64,000 bases of DNA from Lachnospiraceae bacterium UBA4348 (GTDB lineage: Bacteria > Bacillota > Clostridia > Lachnospirales > Lachnospiraceae): assembly GCA_002394165.1 (NCBI GenBank), contig DGTA01000102.1, positions 54,386-118,385 on the forward strand, in the 5' to 3' direction. This document shows positions 23,721-33,263 of the stretch, one piece after another; within the stretch, counting starts at the first letter, position 1; each line of letters opens with the position of its first letter. Under the pieces are notes generated by a model. The model saw only the letters and a list, made by a program, of their open reading frames with translations, ran no database searches and was not told the origin of the DNA. Position numbers and translations under genes: made by a program.

Positions 23721-24827
23721 ATGAGCAAAGTACTGTTAGTGGCTACGGTACAAAGTCATATCTGCCAGTTTCATAAACCGCTGATGTCTCTGCTTCGTGA
23801 AAACGGCTGGGAGATCCATGTGGCTGCCAGGGACAACCTGAAGGAGAAGAACGGCCTGAAGCTGGAGTACGCGGAAAAGGTTTTTGATATCCCCTTTTAC
23901 CGTTCGCCCTTCAGCCCGAAAAACCTGAATGCCTACCGCCAGCTGAAAAAGGTGATCAGTGAAAATCAGTACGACATCATACACTGCAATACTCCGGTTG
24001 GCGGCGTGCTGACCAGGCTGGCAGCGAAGGAAGCAAGGAAGAAGGGAACAAGGGTTTATTACACTGCCCACGGCTTTCATTTTTATAAAGGAGCTCCGCT
24101 GAAAAACTGGCTGATGTATTATCCGATCGAGAAAGCCCTCAGCCGGCGGACTGACAAGCTGATCACGATCACGCAGGAAGACTATGAATTTGCCAGGAAG
24201 CGTTTTAAGTGTCCGGTGGTTCACATTCACGGAGTGGGGGCGAACAGCGGGAGGTATTATCCCATCTCCCGGGAAGAACAGGAAAAGCTGAAGGAGCAGC
24301 TGGGATATTCCGGAAAGTTCATCCTGAATGTTGGCGAACTGCTTCCCAACAAGAACCAGAAAATGGCAATTCTGTCGATGAAAAAGGTTCTCGAAACGCA
24401 GCCGGATGCCAGGCTTTTAATTGCCGGAAACGGGCCGGAAAAAGACAATCTGCAGGCGCTGGTAGAAGCGGAGGGCCTGTCAGAGAACGTTGAGTTTTTA
24501 GGCTACACGACTTCGCTGCCAAAGTATGTGCAGATCTGCGATGTGATGGCGGCCTGCAGCTTCAGAGAAGGCCTGCCGCTTAATATTGTAGAGGCTATGC
24601 TGTGCGGAAAACCGGTGGCCGCTTCGGACAACCGGGGGCACAGAGAACTGATCAGCGATGGCCAAAACGGACACCTGGTCAAGGCAGGTGATTCAGATGC
24701 GCTGGCAGAATGTATATGTGAGATTTTGCGTGACCCTTTGATCTATTCCCGGTACGCGCTGGAAAAAGCGAAGTTATATACTGATAAATCTGTAAGGCAC
24801 GAGCTGGCAGAAATCTATGAACTTTAA
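23721..24827 (+). CDS. Glycosyltransferase family 4 protein (EpsD/CapM-like)
   Basis: This 368-residue GT-B enzyme has an acceptor domain (MSKVLLVATVQSHICQFHKP) and a donor domain with ILNVGELLPNKNQ, LLIAGNGPEKDNL, VEFLGYT and the sugar-nucleotide motif SFREGLPLNIVEAMLCGKP (E..xG..x..E). It retains configuration and transfers a sugar from a nucleotide donor to the lipid-linked repeat unit. It is the last gene with the GC-rich composition of the first part of the locus. The next gene starts the AT-rich block. Confidence 0.9.
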   Translation: MSKVLLVATVQSHICQFHKPLMSLLRENGWEIHVAARDNLKEKNGLKLEYAEKVFDIPFYRSPFSPKNLNAYRQLKKVISENQYDIIHCNTPVGGVLTRLAAKEARKKGTRVYYTAHGFHFYKGAPLKNWLMYYPIEKALSRRTDKLITITQEDYEFARKRFKCPVVHIHGVGANSGRYYPISREEQEKLKEQLGYSGKFILNVGELLPNKNQKMAILSMKKVLETQPDARLLIAGNGPEKDNLQALVEAEGLSENVEFLGYTTSLPKYVQICDVMAACSFREGLPLNIVEAMLCGKPVAASDNRGHRELISDGQNGHLVKAGDSDALAECICEILRDPLIYSRYALEKAKLYTDKSVRHELAEIYEL

Positions 24828-24839
24828 GAGGAAACCCCG

Positions 24840-25931
24840 GTGGCGATAGCAAATATAACAAGTTATGATCTTCTGATATGGCTGGCCATATGCTGGCTGT
24901 TTTCTAGAATTTATCCGGTACAAAGACCAGAATATCAATTCGGGAAATATGAGTGGCGGTATAAGCCACTGTTTGCGGTAGTGGTATTTCTTCCGATTTT
25001 CATAATGACTGTTTTTGGGCCCCCAAGATCAGACACAGGAGCATATCTTTTAACTTTCAGGAAACTACCTTCATCCCTGAACGATGCTTGGAGAGACGCT
25101 TTATCAAAGGAAAATGCCGGATTTACACTTTTTGGAGTTGCAATAAAACAGATATTTGGAGAAAACGAGACGGCATATCGTTTCGTTATTGCGTTGATTC
25201 ATTCAATCCCTATTATTGCAGTAATAAGGAAATACTCTGTTAACTATTTGCTTTCGATCTATTTATTCATAACTACAACTATTCATCTTGGATGGATGAT
25301 GAATGGGTTACGCCAATTTATGGCAGTAACGATTATTTTTGCTGCCACTCCGTGGATTATACAAAAAAAGTACCTTCGTTCCATAATTGTTATTTTAATT
25401 GCTGCAACATTCCACAGGACAGCGTTGGTAATGATTCCGGTTATTTTCATTGTTCAGGGAAGAGTATGGAATGCAAAAACCATTTTTTACAGCATAGTAA
25501 TTGTGATTGCTACATACATTTTTTCCCGTAGTTCCAACGCTTTTGATGCAGTTGCAAATTTAGCAGGCTATTCGCTTAATGCGGTTCGTGAATGGGGAGA
25601 TGATGGTGCGAATCCCATTCGGGTTCTTGTGAATGCAGTTCCCATGCTTATGGCGTATATTTATCGAGAACAGCTAGCCACGAATAATAATCCTGAAATT
25701 AATATATGTATTAATATGTCTGTTGTTACAACTGGCATTTATTTGGTTGCGATGGTGACAAGTGGAATTCTAACAGGCAGGATGCCGATATATACAAGCT
25801 TATATAATTTGATTTTACTTCCATATATTATAGATAAAGTATTTACTGGCAGTAAACGATATATGATTATGAGTGCAGCTATTGTCTTACACTATCTTTT
25901 TTTCTTAAGGTCTATAGGAATATTATTATAA
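24840..25931 (+). CDS. EpsG-family polysaccharide polymerase (Wzy)
   Basis: This 363-residue integral membrane protein has about ten hydrophobic helices. The region GPPRSDTGAYLLTFRKL and the segment GWMMNGLRQFMAVTIIFAA are typical of the EpsG family, thought to polymerise repeat units outside the membrane. It starts with GTG, 12 bases after the previous stop. The DNA is AT-rich from about 24880, in contrast to upstream genes. This marks the start of the exchangeable part of the locus. Confidence 0.85.
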   Translation: MAIANITSYDLLIWLAICWLFSRIYPVQRPEYQFGKYEWRYKPLFAVVVFLPIFIMTVFGPPRSDTGAYLLTFRKLPSSLNDAWRDALSKENAGFTLFGVAIKQIFGENETAYRFVIALIHSIPIIAVIRKYSVNYLLSIYLFITTTIHLGWMMNGLRQFMAVTIIFAATPWIIQKKYLRSIIVILIAATFHRTALVMIPVIFIVQGRVWNAKTIFYSIVIVIATYIFSRSSNAFDAVANLAGYSLNAVREWGDDGANPIRVLVNAVPMLMAYIYREQLATNNNPEINICINMSVVTTGIYLVAMVTSGILTGRMPIYTSLYNLILLPYIIDKVFTGSKRYMIMSAAIVLHYLFFLRSIGILL

Positions 25932-26014
25932 ACTTTAGTATAGAGATTTTGGATATTTGGTTCATCAATAAGAGCTTTGTTGAGATGCTAAACTTGGAAA
26001 GAAAAGATAAGAAA

Positions 26015-27061
26015 ATGCCAAAGGTTAGTGTTATTGTTTCGGTATTTAATGTAAAGGAATTTTTGACAGAATGTATAAGATCGATTATTCATCAAACCTA
26101 CAAGAATATTGAAGTTATACTTGTTGATGACGGATCAACTGATGGTAGTGGGGAGATATGTGATCGATTTAAAAAACTTGATGAACGGGTAGTGGTAGTT
26201 CACAAAGAAAATGAAGGGCCCTCATTTGCAAGAAAAGTAGGGATTGACTTAGTATCGGGGGAATTTGTTGTATTTGTTGACGGTGATGACTGGATTGATC
26301 AGGATACAATAGAAAAATGTTTAATGGCCTATTCTCAGTATCCTACACTGGACTGTGTACTTTATTCCTATGTAAAAGAATATGAGAATTTATCTGTGCC
26401 AGTACATGTTTATAGCAGATCTATACATATGAAAGGCAAAGGCGCTGAATACAAATGCTATCGACGTTTATTCGGTTTATATGGTAAAGAATTGTCACAT
26501 CCTGAAAAGATGGAGATATTAGCAAGTTGCTGCATGAAAATGTATCCAGTGAAGAGGGCGAAGAAAGGCGTTTGTTTTAATATTACAGAAATCGGATCTT
26601 CTGAAGATGCTCTTTTTAATATGTACGCTTTATTTGGAGTTCAGGAAGCTGTGTATATTGATCGGTGTTTTTATCATTACAGGAAACGAGATGATTCGAT
26701 AACGAATACATTTAGACCTCACCTACAAGAACAGTGGAAAAAATTGTTTCAAATAATGTGCGATATTATTGAAGAAAAATCATTGGATTACACATATCGA
26801 GAAACGGTATCAAACAGAATTGCACTTAGCGTGACAGCGATTGCTTTAAATGAAATTTGTAACAGAGAACATATTGTGTTGGATAATATCAAGGAAATAC
26901 ATTCGTATTTAAATGATAGTTATTTTAGAAAGAACATTCAACATATTTCTGTTCGATACATGCCAGTAAAGTGGAAGGTATTTATGATATTTGCAAAGTT
27001 ACGTATGTCATTAGCGGTTTATTTAATGTCCCGAGTAATCCAGATTTTTAGAAGAGGATAG
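26015..27061 (+). CDS. Glycosyltransferase family 2 protein
   Basis: This 348-residue GT-A enzyme has VSVIVSVFNVKEF at the start, the nucleotide-binding motif VILVDDGSTDGSGEICDRF and the metal-binding DxD region VFVDGDDWID. The C-terminal third contains the acceptor part (GSSEDALFNMYALF with the usual ED motif). ATG 26015 is preferred over the open frame from 25949 because the conserved domain begins two residues later. The acceptor and sugar are not known. Confidence 0.88.
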   Translation: MPKVSVIVSVFNVKEFLTECIRSIIHQTYKNIEVILVDDGSTDGSGEICDRFKKLDERVVVVHKENEGPSFARKVGIDLVSGEFVVFVDGDDWIDQDTIEKCLMAYSQYPTLDCVLYSYVKEYENLSVPVHVYSRSIHMKGKGAEYKCYRRLFGLYGKELSHPEKMEILASCCMKMYPVKRAKKGVCFNITEIGSSEDALFNMYALFGVQEAVYIDRCFYHYRKRDDSITNTFRPHLQEQWKKLFQIMCDIIEEKSLDYTYRETVSNRIALSVTAIALNEICNREHIVLDNIKEIHSYLNDSYFRKNIQHISVRYMPVKWKVFMIFAKLRMSLAVYLMSRVIQIFRRG

Positions 27062-27068
27062 ATGAAGA

Positions 27069-28109
27069 ATGATCTTTTTAAGCCTGATTATTCCGATATA
27101 CAATGTTGAGCAATATTTAGATAATTGTATAAATAGCGTTATCTATCATAAACCGGAAAGCCTTGGGATGGAAGTGATCCTGGTAGATGATGGATCGACC
27201 GACAAAAGTCCTTTTATCTGTGATCGATACGCAGCAAATTACCCTTTTATAAGAGTTGTTCATAAGCCGAATGGTGGTCTTTCAAGCGCAAGAAATATTG
27301 GAACATCTCAGGCACGTGGACAATATATTATGTATATGGATAGTGATGACTGGTGGAATCCGGATGTGGATTTAAAAAAAATAGTTTCAATTGTTAAGGC
27401 CCAAGAAAAAACGGAAATGTTTCTCTTTACTTCGTACGATTATATTGAAGGCGATGGTTATTATAAAAGAAAAGAACATGATAATTTTTCAAAGTTGAAT
27501 ACAAGTAATATAAAATCTTTCTATCGTACTTTATTAAACAATGGAAATCTAGAAGTGTCAGCATGTACTAAAATCCTAAAAAAAGCTTTTCTTACAGAGA
27601 ACCGACTTTATTTTAAAGAAGGGTTATTAAGTGAGGATAATGAGTGGATGCTAAGACTACTAAGAAGCCTGAGAAAAGTAACTATTATTGATGAGCCATT
27701 ATATATATGCAGACTAAATAGAGAGGGATCTATAGCGAACACCATTAGAAAGAAAAATGTTGAAGATCTTCTATTAATAATACATTTAAGCCAAGTGTTT
27801 TATGAGAAGAATCCGAAACATGAATTGAAAAAATTTGAACTTTGTTATGCGTCCTATTTATGGTTTTCTGCATTAGGATTAAGTGATTTACTTACTCGAA
27901 CTGATCAATGGATTTTAAAGAGAAAGTTTCGCAAGACATCTGGGGTATGCAAATATAATGAGGCACCAAAAACAAGACTATGTTTTTGTATATACAAGAT
28001 TGTCGGATTTAAAATGACTTCTATATTGCTAGGTAAATATATAAAAATGAAGAGAATAAGACCAATACATCGCATTAAAGTCCAGGATGTTCCGGTAGTC
28101 ACTATTTGA
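27069..28109 (+). CDS. Glycosyltransferase family 2 protein
   Basis: This 346-residue GT-A enzyme begins MIFLSLIIPIYNVEQYLDN, followed by VILVDDGSTDKSPFICDRY and the DxD region MYMDSDDWW. The motif LLSEDNEWMLRLLRSL carries the catalytic ED of this subfamily. It lies seven bases after the previous gene and has the same AT-rich composition. It resembles EpsJ/WfgS-type enzymes that extend capsule repeat units. Confidence 0.88.
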   Translation: MIFLSLIIPIYNVEQYLDNCINSVIYHKPESLGMEVILVDDGSTDKSPFICDRYAANYPFIRVVHKPNGGLSSARNIGTSQARGQYIMYMDSDDWWNPDVDLKKIVSIVKAQEKTEMFLFTSYDYIEGDGYYKRKEHDNFSKLNTSNIKSFYRTLLNNGNLEVSACTKILKKAFLTENRLYFKEGLLSEDNEWMLRLLRSLRKVTIIDEPLYICRLNREGSIANTIRKKNVEDLLLIIHLSQVFYEKNPKHELKKFELCYASYLWFSALGLSDLLTRTDQWILKRKFRKTSGVCKYNEAPKTRLCFCIYKIVGFKMTSILLGKYIKMKRIRPIHRIKVQDVPVVTI

Positions 28110-28141
28110 TCTTGAGATGATTTGTTGGCGAGGAAGCAGCA

Positions 28142-29068
28142 ATGCCTTTTATTACCGTGTTTACTCCAACATATAATAGAGCATATTGTTTACACAAAGG
28201 ATATGAGTCTCTTCGTAGACAAACGTGTAAAGATTTTGTGTGGATGATTATTGATGATGGTTCTACTGATAATACTAGGCAATTAGTTGAACAGTGGATG
28301 CAGACAGACAACGGATTTGAAATAAAGTACTTCTATAAAGAAAATGGTGGTTTATATACTGGATATAATATGGCAATCCGGGAAGCAGAAAGTGAATTAT
28401 GCGTTTGCGTGGACAGTGACGATTATCTGAAGGACAATGCTATTGAGCTTATAAAGGAGGTGTGGAATAAGTATAGGGATAAGGACTATGCTGGAATTGT
28501 AGCCTTAGATTGTTTTGAAGATGGTAAGATTATTGGTGACCCTTTGCCGGAGAGGGAAAGTGTAAATCTTATTGATCTATTGATTGGTACATATTCAATC
28601 AAAAATGGAGACCGGAAAAATTTCGTAAGAACCGATCTTTATAAAAAATATACTCCCATGAAAGAATTCCCAGGAGAAAGAGATTACAGCCCACATATTT
28701 TGCATTTAAAAATAAGCGAAAATCGTGATTTCATAGTTTTGAATGAACCGGTATGTGTTGTTGAGTATCAGGTTGACGGTATGACTAATACGATTTTCAA
28801 ACAATATTTACGAAGCCCAAATAGCTTTAGAGAGATGCGATTATTTGATATGTCTTTGAAAAAAGCACCATTGCAATTCAGATTTAAGAAACATATTCAT
28901 TATGTTTCATCTTGCTTAATTTCTCGTAAACCATTATTACAGGATTCTCCGGACAAGATGTTAACGTTAACTGCTTTTCCTTTTGGAGTTATTTTTACTG
29001 TTTTCATTTATATGACTTATTTTAAAGAGTATATTTGCAACTGTTTAAATCCAAAGAAAGATAATTGA
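28142..29068 (+). CDS. Glycosyltransferase family 2 protein
   Basis: This 308-residue enzyme begins MPFITVFTPTYNRAYCLHK, with MIIDDGSTDNTRQLVEQW and the DxD region CVCVDSDDYLKD. A C-terminal hydrophobic segment (FPFGVIFTVFIYMTYF) may touch the membrane. The FTPTYNRA start places it in the group seen with acceptor-flexible capsule transferases. It differs from both upstream neighbours, so the run of transferases is not a tandem duplication. Confidence 0.87.
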   Translation: MPFITVFTPTYNRAYCLHKGYESLRRQTCKDFVWMIIDDGSTDNTRQLVEQWMQTDNGFEIKYFYKENGGLYTGYNMAIREAESELCVCVDSDDYLKDNAIELIKEVWNKYRDKDYAGIVALDCFEDGKIIGDPLPERESVNLIDLLIGTYSIKNGDRKNFVRTDLYKKYTPMKEFPGERDYSPHILHLKISENRDFIVLNEPVCVVEYQVDGMTNTIFKQYLRSPNSFREMRLFDMSLKKAPLQFRFKKHIHYVSSCLISRKPLLQDSPDKMLTLTAFPFGVIFTVFIYMTYFKEYICNCLNPKKDN

Positions 29069-29149
29069 TTTGCTGAGGCCAAGAATAACCAATATAAAAT
29101 GAATAGAGTTTCCAATAATCGAGGTATTGGGATAGAAAGATGTGTATTA

Positions 29150-30241
29150 ATGTCGATTGACCTTTCCGTTGTCATACCAATTCATAATGGCGCAAAGATA
29201 CTAAAAAGAACAATAAAACATATACTTAATCAGGAAATTGCCAATTTAGAGTTAATCTTGGTTGAGAATGGCTCAACAGATGCTTCGTGGGAGATATGTA
29301 AAGAAGTACAGGGAAAAGATACACGTGTTGTTGCTGTTCGGAGTAAAGAAGGGACATCTCTTGCCAGAAAAGAGGGCGTTTTATGCTCGAAGGGAAAATA
29401 CATCTGCTTTTGTGACCAAGATGATTATTATATTCATCATAAAGCTCTTTTTTCAATGGTCATGACAGCGGAGAGAACTGGAGCTGATATAATACAGTTT
29501 AATACAATTGTTAATAACTTTGGGATTAAGAAAAAAGTAGGGGTGGAAAAAAGCTTTATTATAAATAGAGCTGAATTGCTAGATAATTATGTAGGTGGAG
29601 TGCTTGGAGCGTATAAAGCAAGTATTACTCCAAATGTCTGGAACAAAATATATTTAGGAAAGACTTTAAGAATTGCTATTCAAGACCTGAATGAAGCATT
29701 AGTCAGAGGTGAGGATCTGTATTTTAATGCTTTTGCTTTTTTGCACCCTGATGTTAGAAGTGTGGCATTAGATACTGATGCTTATTATGTTTGGAATTCC
29801 GGAATTGGAACATCCAGTTCTCCTGATAGTGGGATATTATTATTTGATGAATATCAAGTGATTAAGCCGGCAGTTTTGCTGTTGGCTAAAAAGGCACAGG
29901 TGGGTTTTGAACCCATAATGCGATCTCATCGGGAAACTCTTAATTTTTTAAATGCCATAGTTGCGCAATCAATATTATCAGGGGATTGTAAAACCACGAC
30001 ATTGAAACTAATTGAACGATATGCAGGGATGAGTTTTGTTATAGAAGCAGCTAAGTTCTTCCAGGTGGAAAGAAATGATGGAAAAGAATGGGATGAACAT
30101 ATAAGGCAGATCGCTGACATATGGAATATAGAAAAATATTATGAAAGAGTATACGCCTCAATTGGAAATGTTCCTTTGGGGATCGCAAAATACAAAATCA
30201 AAAACGTATTGAAAAAAACTCTAGTGTACCTTAATAGATGA
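29150..30241 (+). CDS. Glycosyltransferase family 2 protein
   Basis: This 363-residue enzyme has LSVVIPIHNGAKILKR, LILVENGSTDASWEICKE and the metal-binding region ICFCDQDDYYIHH. The third residue of the usual VDD triplet reads VEN, a tolerated variant (VENGSTD). ATG 29150 (MSIDLSVVIPIHN) is chosen as the domain start. The open frame from 29099 adds 17 residues unlike the family. The catalytic region RGEDLYFNAFAF is present. No gene is visible in the 142 bases after it. Confidence 0.82.
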   Translation: MSIDLSVVIPIHNGAKILKRTIKHILNQEIANLELILVENGSTDASWEICKEVQGKDTRVVAVRSKEGTSLARKEGVLCSKGKYICFCDQDDYYIHHKALFSMVMTAERTGADIIQFNTIVNNFGIKKKVGVEKSFIINRAELLDNYVGGVLGAYKASITPNVWNKIYLGKTLRIAIQDLNEALVRGEDLYFNAFAFLHPDVRSVALDTDAYYVWNSGIGTSSSPDSGILLFDEYQVIKPAVLLLAKKAQVGFEPIMRSHRETLNFLNAIVAQSILSGDCKTTTLKLIERYAGMSFVIEAAKFFQVERNDGKEWDEHIRQIADIWNIEKYYERVYASIGNVPLGIAKYKIKNVLKKTLVYLNR

Positions 30242-30383
30242 CATAAAAAGTCAATATTTGTTATGGCGCGTTTAAAATAAAACCTGCTTCAATTTAGGTG
30301 CTTCACATTTTCTCAAGGCCTGTGCTTTGGATTTTCAATCTAATGGTTGGTTGCGAAAAGAATACAAGAGTGAGAATTAAGGG

Positions 30384-31372
30384 ATGATCAATTCGCTAGT
30401 AAGTGTAATTATTCCAGTATATAATTCTGAAAATACAATTAATAATTGTATTAAGTCTGTGCTAAATCAAACATATAAACAGATAGAAGTATTAGTAATA
30501 GACGATGGCAGTACTGACCGGTCATATGAGCGTATTTTGAAAATCGCGGCTGAAGATACAAGACTAAAGTGTTGTCATCAAGACAATGAGGGGGTGGCTT
30601 CTGCAAGAAATACTGGGCTTACAATGGCGTCTGGAGAGTGGGTGCTTTTTTTAGACAGTGATGATTTCATATATCCTGAAGCAATTGAAACATTATTATA
30701 TGAAGCCAATGCGCATTCGTGCAAGTTAATTGTCGGAAAATTAATTCTGATCCTTTTGCCCTCCAAGATAAGCTTCTTACATATGAGAAAAGGATATTTT
30801 CTAGTAAGGATGATTATAAGGGTGGATTTGGATTGGGGAATATGGTGACTGCCAAATTATATGCAAAAGAGTTATTAAAGGATACTTGGTTTTCAGAAAC
30901 AATGATGGTATTAGAGGATATGATTTTTAATTCTTGTATCATGGCTAATAATGATTGTTTTAGATACCTTTATATTGATAAATACGTGTATTATTATAAT
31001 AAAAAAGACCCGAATTCTCTTTCTCATAGATATAAAAGCAAAGATCTGCTTAAAGCTTCACAATGGTATTATGACAATGTCAATAAAGTGAAGAATGATA
31101 CAATCTTTATTGATGCTGCAATAAAAAAATATAATTCAATATCATTTTGAAACAAAACGATGGGCGGGAGATGAAATTAAATATTTTAAATGGTTACTCA
31201 ATTCAAAAAATCCCATTGAAGAGAAAGATTGGTTATATTATTTGCTATCTTTTTCCGCAGGTATACAGAATGGTCATTAGTCTTATACAAAAACTCTCGA
31301 TATCCTAAGGCGTTCAGACAATGTCGTTTACGGTACCAATTTGAAATTATAATGCTTCTTTATGATAAGTAG
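30384..31372 (+). pseudogene. Glycosyltransferase family 2 gene broken by at least three frameshifts
   Basis: The first part (from 30384) reads a normal GT2 N terminus: NSLVSVIIPVYNSENTI, VLVIDDGSTDRSYERI and LFLDSDDFIYPEA. Near 30740 the frame changes to INSDPFALQDKLLTYEKRIF, and the acceptor domain follows with MMVLEDMIFNSCIMANN. Near 31130 it changes again to FETKRWAGDEIKYFKWLL. Near 31270 it changes once more to WSLVLYKNSRYPKAFRQC, ending LRYQFEIIMLLYDK at 31370. Each segment continues the family alignment, so the pieces come from one former gene of about 320 codons. If the sequence is correct, one sugar of the ancestral repeat unit is no longer added. Confidence 0.8.
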
Positions 31373-31422
31373 AAAAAGCAACCCTTTTTATTAAAAATGG
31401 AGTAACCGGAGAAAAGCACTTT

Positions 31423-32526
31423 ATGAAACATATCTTATTCTTGATTCATGATCTTGGAGTTGGTGGAGCAGAAAAAGTTTTGGTTAATCTTGTCAATCAT
31501 ATGGATAAGGATGCATTTGATATTACACTTATATCTTTATTTGGAGGAGGGATAAACGAAAAATTTTTAGAACCACATATCCACTATAAGGTAATATGGA
31601 AAAAGACTTTTCGCGGTAATAGCAAGCTATTTAAGTTGGGATCGCCAGCTTTTTTGCACAGGCTGTTTATTAAAGATGATTATGATATAGAAGTAGCGTT
31701 TCTGGAGGGACCAGTTTCGAGAATAATTAGCGGATGTCCAAATAAGAGCACTAAACTATTTAGCTGGATTCACATTGAACAAAGAGGGGAAGACCGTGGA
31801 GCAGGGTCATTTCGTAGTTATAGGGAAGCGGTAAAATGCTATCAACAGTTTTCTAAAATAGTGTGTGTTTCCGAGACGGTGAAAGAATGCTTTGAAAGGA
31901 ATTTCCCTGAAGTAAATAAACCCATAGTCCGATATAACGTAATTGAAACCAACAAAATTATTAAACTAGCAGAGCTTCCTACTACAGATGTGACGTTTCG
32001 TAAAGATGAGATTAACCTGATTGGAGTGGGAAAAATATCCAAGCGAAAAGGCTTTGATAAGATCGCAAAAATTGTTTTCCGCCTACGTAATGAAGGATAT
32101 AAGGTGCATTTTTTTGCACTGGGAATTGGTGATGCTAAGGGGGAGATTGAACAATATCTGAAAGATACAAATATGGAAGATTATTATACCTTTCTTGGGT
32201 ATCAGATAAACCCGTACAATTATGTTAAAAAATGTGATTTATTTGTATGTGCATCAATGGCGGAAGGGTTTTCTACAGCTGTAACTGAATCATTGATTGT
32301 GGGGACGCCGGTTTGTACAGTAAGAACCTCTGGAATGCAAGAATTATTAGGTGATAATGAATGGGGGGTGATCACAGAAAATTCAGAGGAAGCACTTTAC
32401 TATGGCATTAAAAATCTTTTAGATAATCGTGAGTTACTCTCTTATTATAAAAAGATGGCAAATGAACGAGGAAAGCATTTTTTGACGGAGAGACAACTAA
32501 AAGAGATAGAACGTTTATTTTTATAA
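31423..32526 (+). CDS. Glycosyltransferase family 4 protein
   Basis: This 367-residue GT-B enzyme begins KHILFLIHDLGVGGAEKVLV, the usual GxGGAE motif. The donor domain has LIGVGKISKRKGFDKI, HFFALGIGDAKGEIEQYL, YTFLGYQINPYNYVKKCD and the nucleotide-binding SMAEGFSTAVTESLIVGTP. It belongs with transferases such as EpsF/WbnK that build the repeat unit. It follows the broken transferase by 50 bases with an ACCGGAG ribosome site. Confidence 0.88.
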   Translation: MKHILFLIHDLGVGGAEKVLVNLVNHMDKDAFDITLISLFGGGINEKFLEPHIHYKVIWKKTFRGNSKLFKLGSPAFLHRLFIKDDYDIEVAFLEGPVSRIISGCPNKSTKLFSWIHIEQRGEDRGAGSFRSYREAVKCYQQFSKIVCVSETVKECFERNFPEVNKPIVRYNVIETNKIIKLAELPTTDVTFRKDEINLIGVGKISKRKGFDKIAKIVFRLRNEGYKVHFFALGIGDAKGEIEQYLKDTNMEDYYTFLGYQINPYNYVKKCDLFVCASMAEGFSTAVTESLIVGTPVCTVRTSGMQELLGDNEWGVITENSEEALYYGIKNLLDNRELLSYYKKMANERGKHFLTERQLKEIERLFL

Positions 32527-32657
32527 TATATAATTGGTACAAAACAATGAAGCAGGATCTGAGTTTCTGGACAGAAAGTACAACGGGCAGTAATTGGAGC
32601 TGATAAAGATGATAAAAGTCAGAAGGTGTCCGGAATTGTGAAGATGCAGGCTTCATA

Positions 32658-33251
32658 GTGATGGGTGCTGGTTATACAGGATTTGTGGGGAATATTGTGA
32701 ACGGATTTAAAAAAGTAATGAAAACCTTCATATATAGAGTACGAGGTGAAGTCACAACAGAAGAACTAATCCGCAGAGGATTAAAAGTAGGAGTGAATTT
32801 CAAACGACTAAACCATGTAATGATCGATGATTCTCATACGTGGCTTATTGAAATAGGAGATAATGTTACCCTGGCTCCAAATGTACATATTCTTGCGCAC
32901 GATGCAAGTACAAAGTCCTTTCTTGGGTATACGAGAATTGCCCGTGTGACAATTGGAAATAATGTCTTTATCGGCGCAGGAAGCATAGTGCTTCCTGGCG
33001 TGAGAATCGGCGACAATGTAGTTATCGGAGCCAACAGTACAGTTACTCATGACATTAATGAGAATACTGTGGCTGTTGGTTCACCGGCTGAGCCAATCTG
33101 TACACTATCACAATATTTGAAAAAAGAGCGCGAAAGAATGGAAACATCTCCGGTCTACGATGCTTCATACACGATGAGGAGAGGAATAACTCCGGAAATG
33201 AAGGAGAAACAGAAAAAAGAACTGACAGGGAAAGTTGGGTATGTGGATTGA
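32658..33251 (+). CDS. Left-handed beta-helix acyltransferase (WcaF/CapH-like)
   Basis: This protein of 197 residues or fewer has hexapeptide repeats (IEIGDNVTLAPNVHILAHD, RVTIGNNVFIGAGSIVLPG, VRIGDNVVIGANSTVT). These form the acetyl-CoA-binding helix of sugar O-acetyltransferases. The histidine in HILAHDAS is the usual catalytic one. The start is uncertain. GTG 32658 and ATG 32661 give a longer N terminus, while ATG 32718 (MKTFIYRVRGEVTTEELIRR) matches where family members begin. It would add acetyl to a sugar of the polymer or of a precursor. Confidence 0.82.
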   Translation: MMGAGYTGFVGNIVNGFKKVMKTFIYRVRGEVTTEELIRRGLKVGVNFKRLNHVMIDDSHTWLIEIGDNVTLAPNVHILAHDASTKSFLGYTRIARVTIGNNVFIGAGSIVLPGVRIGDNVVIGANSTVTHDINENTVAVGSPAEPICTLSQYLKKERERMETSPVYDASYTMRRGITPEMKEKQKKELTGKVGYVD

Positions 33252-33263
33252 TACTACTGAAAA

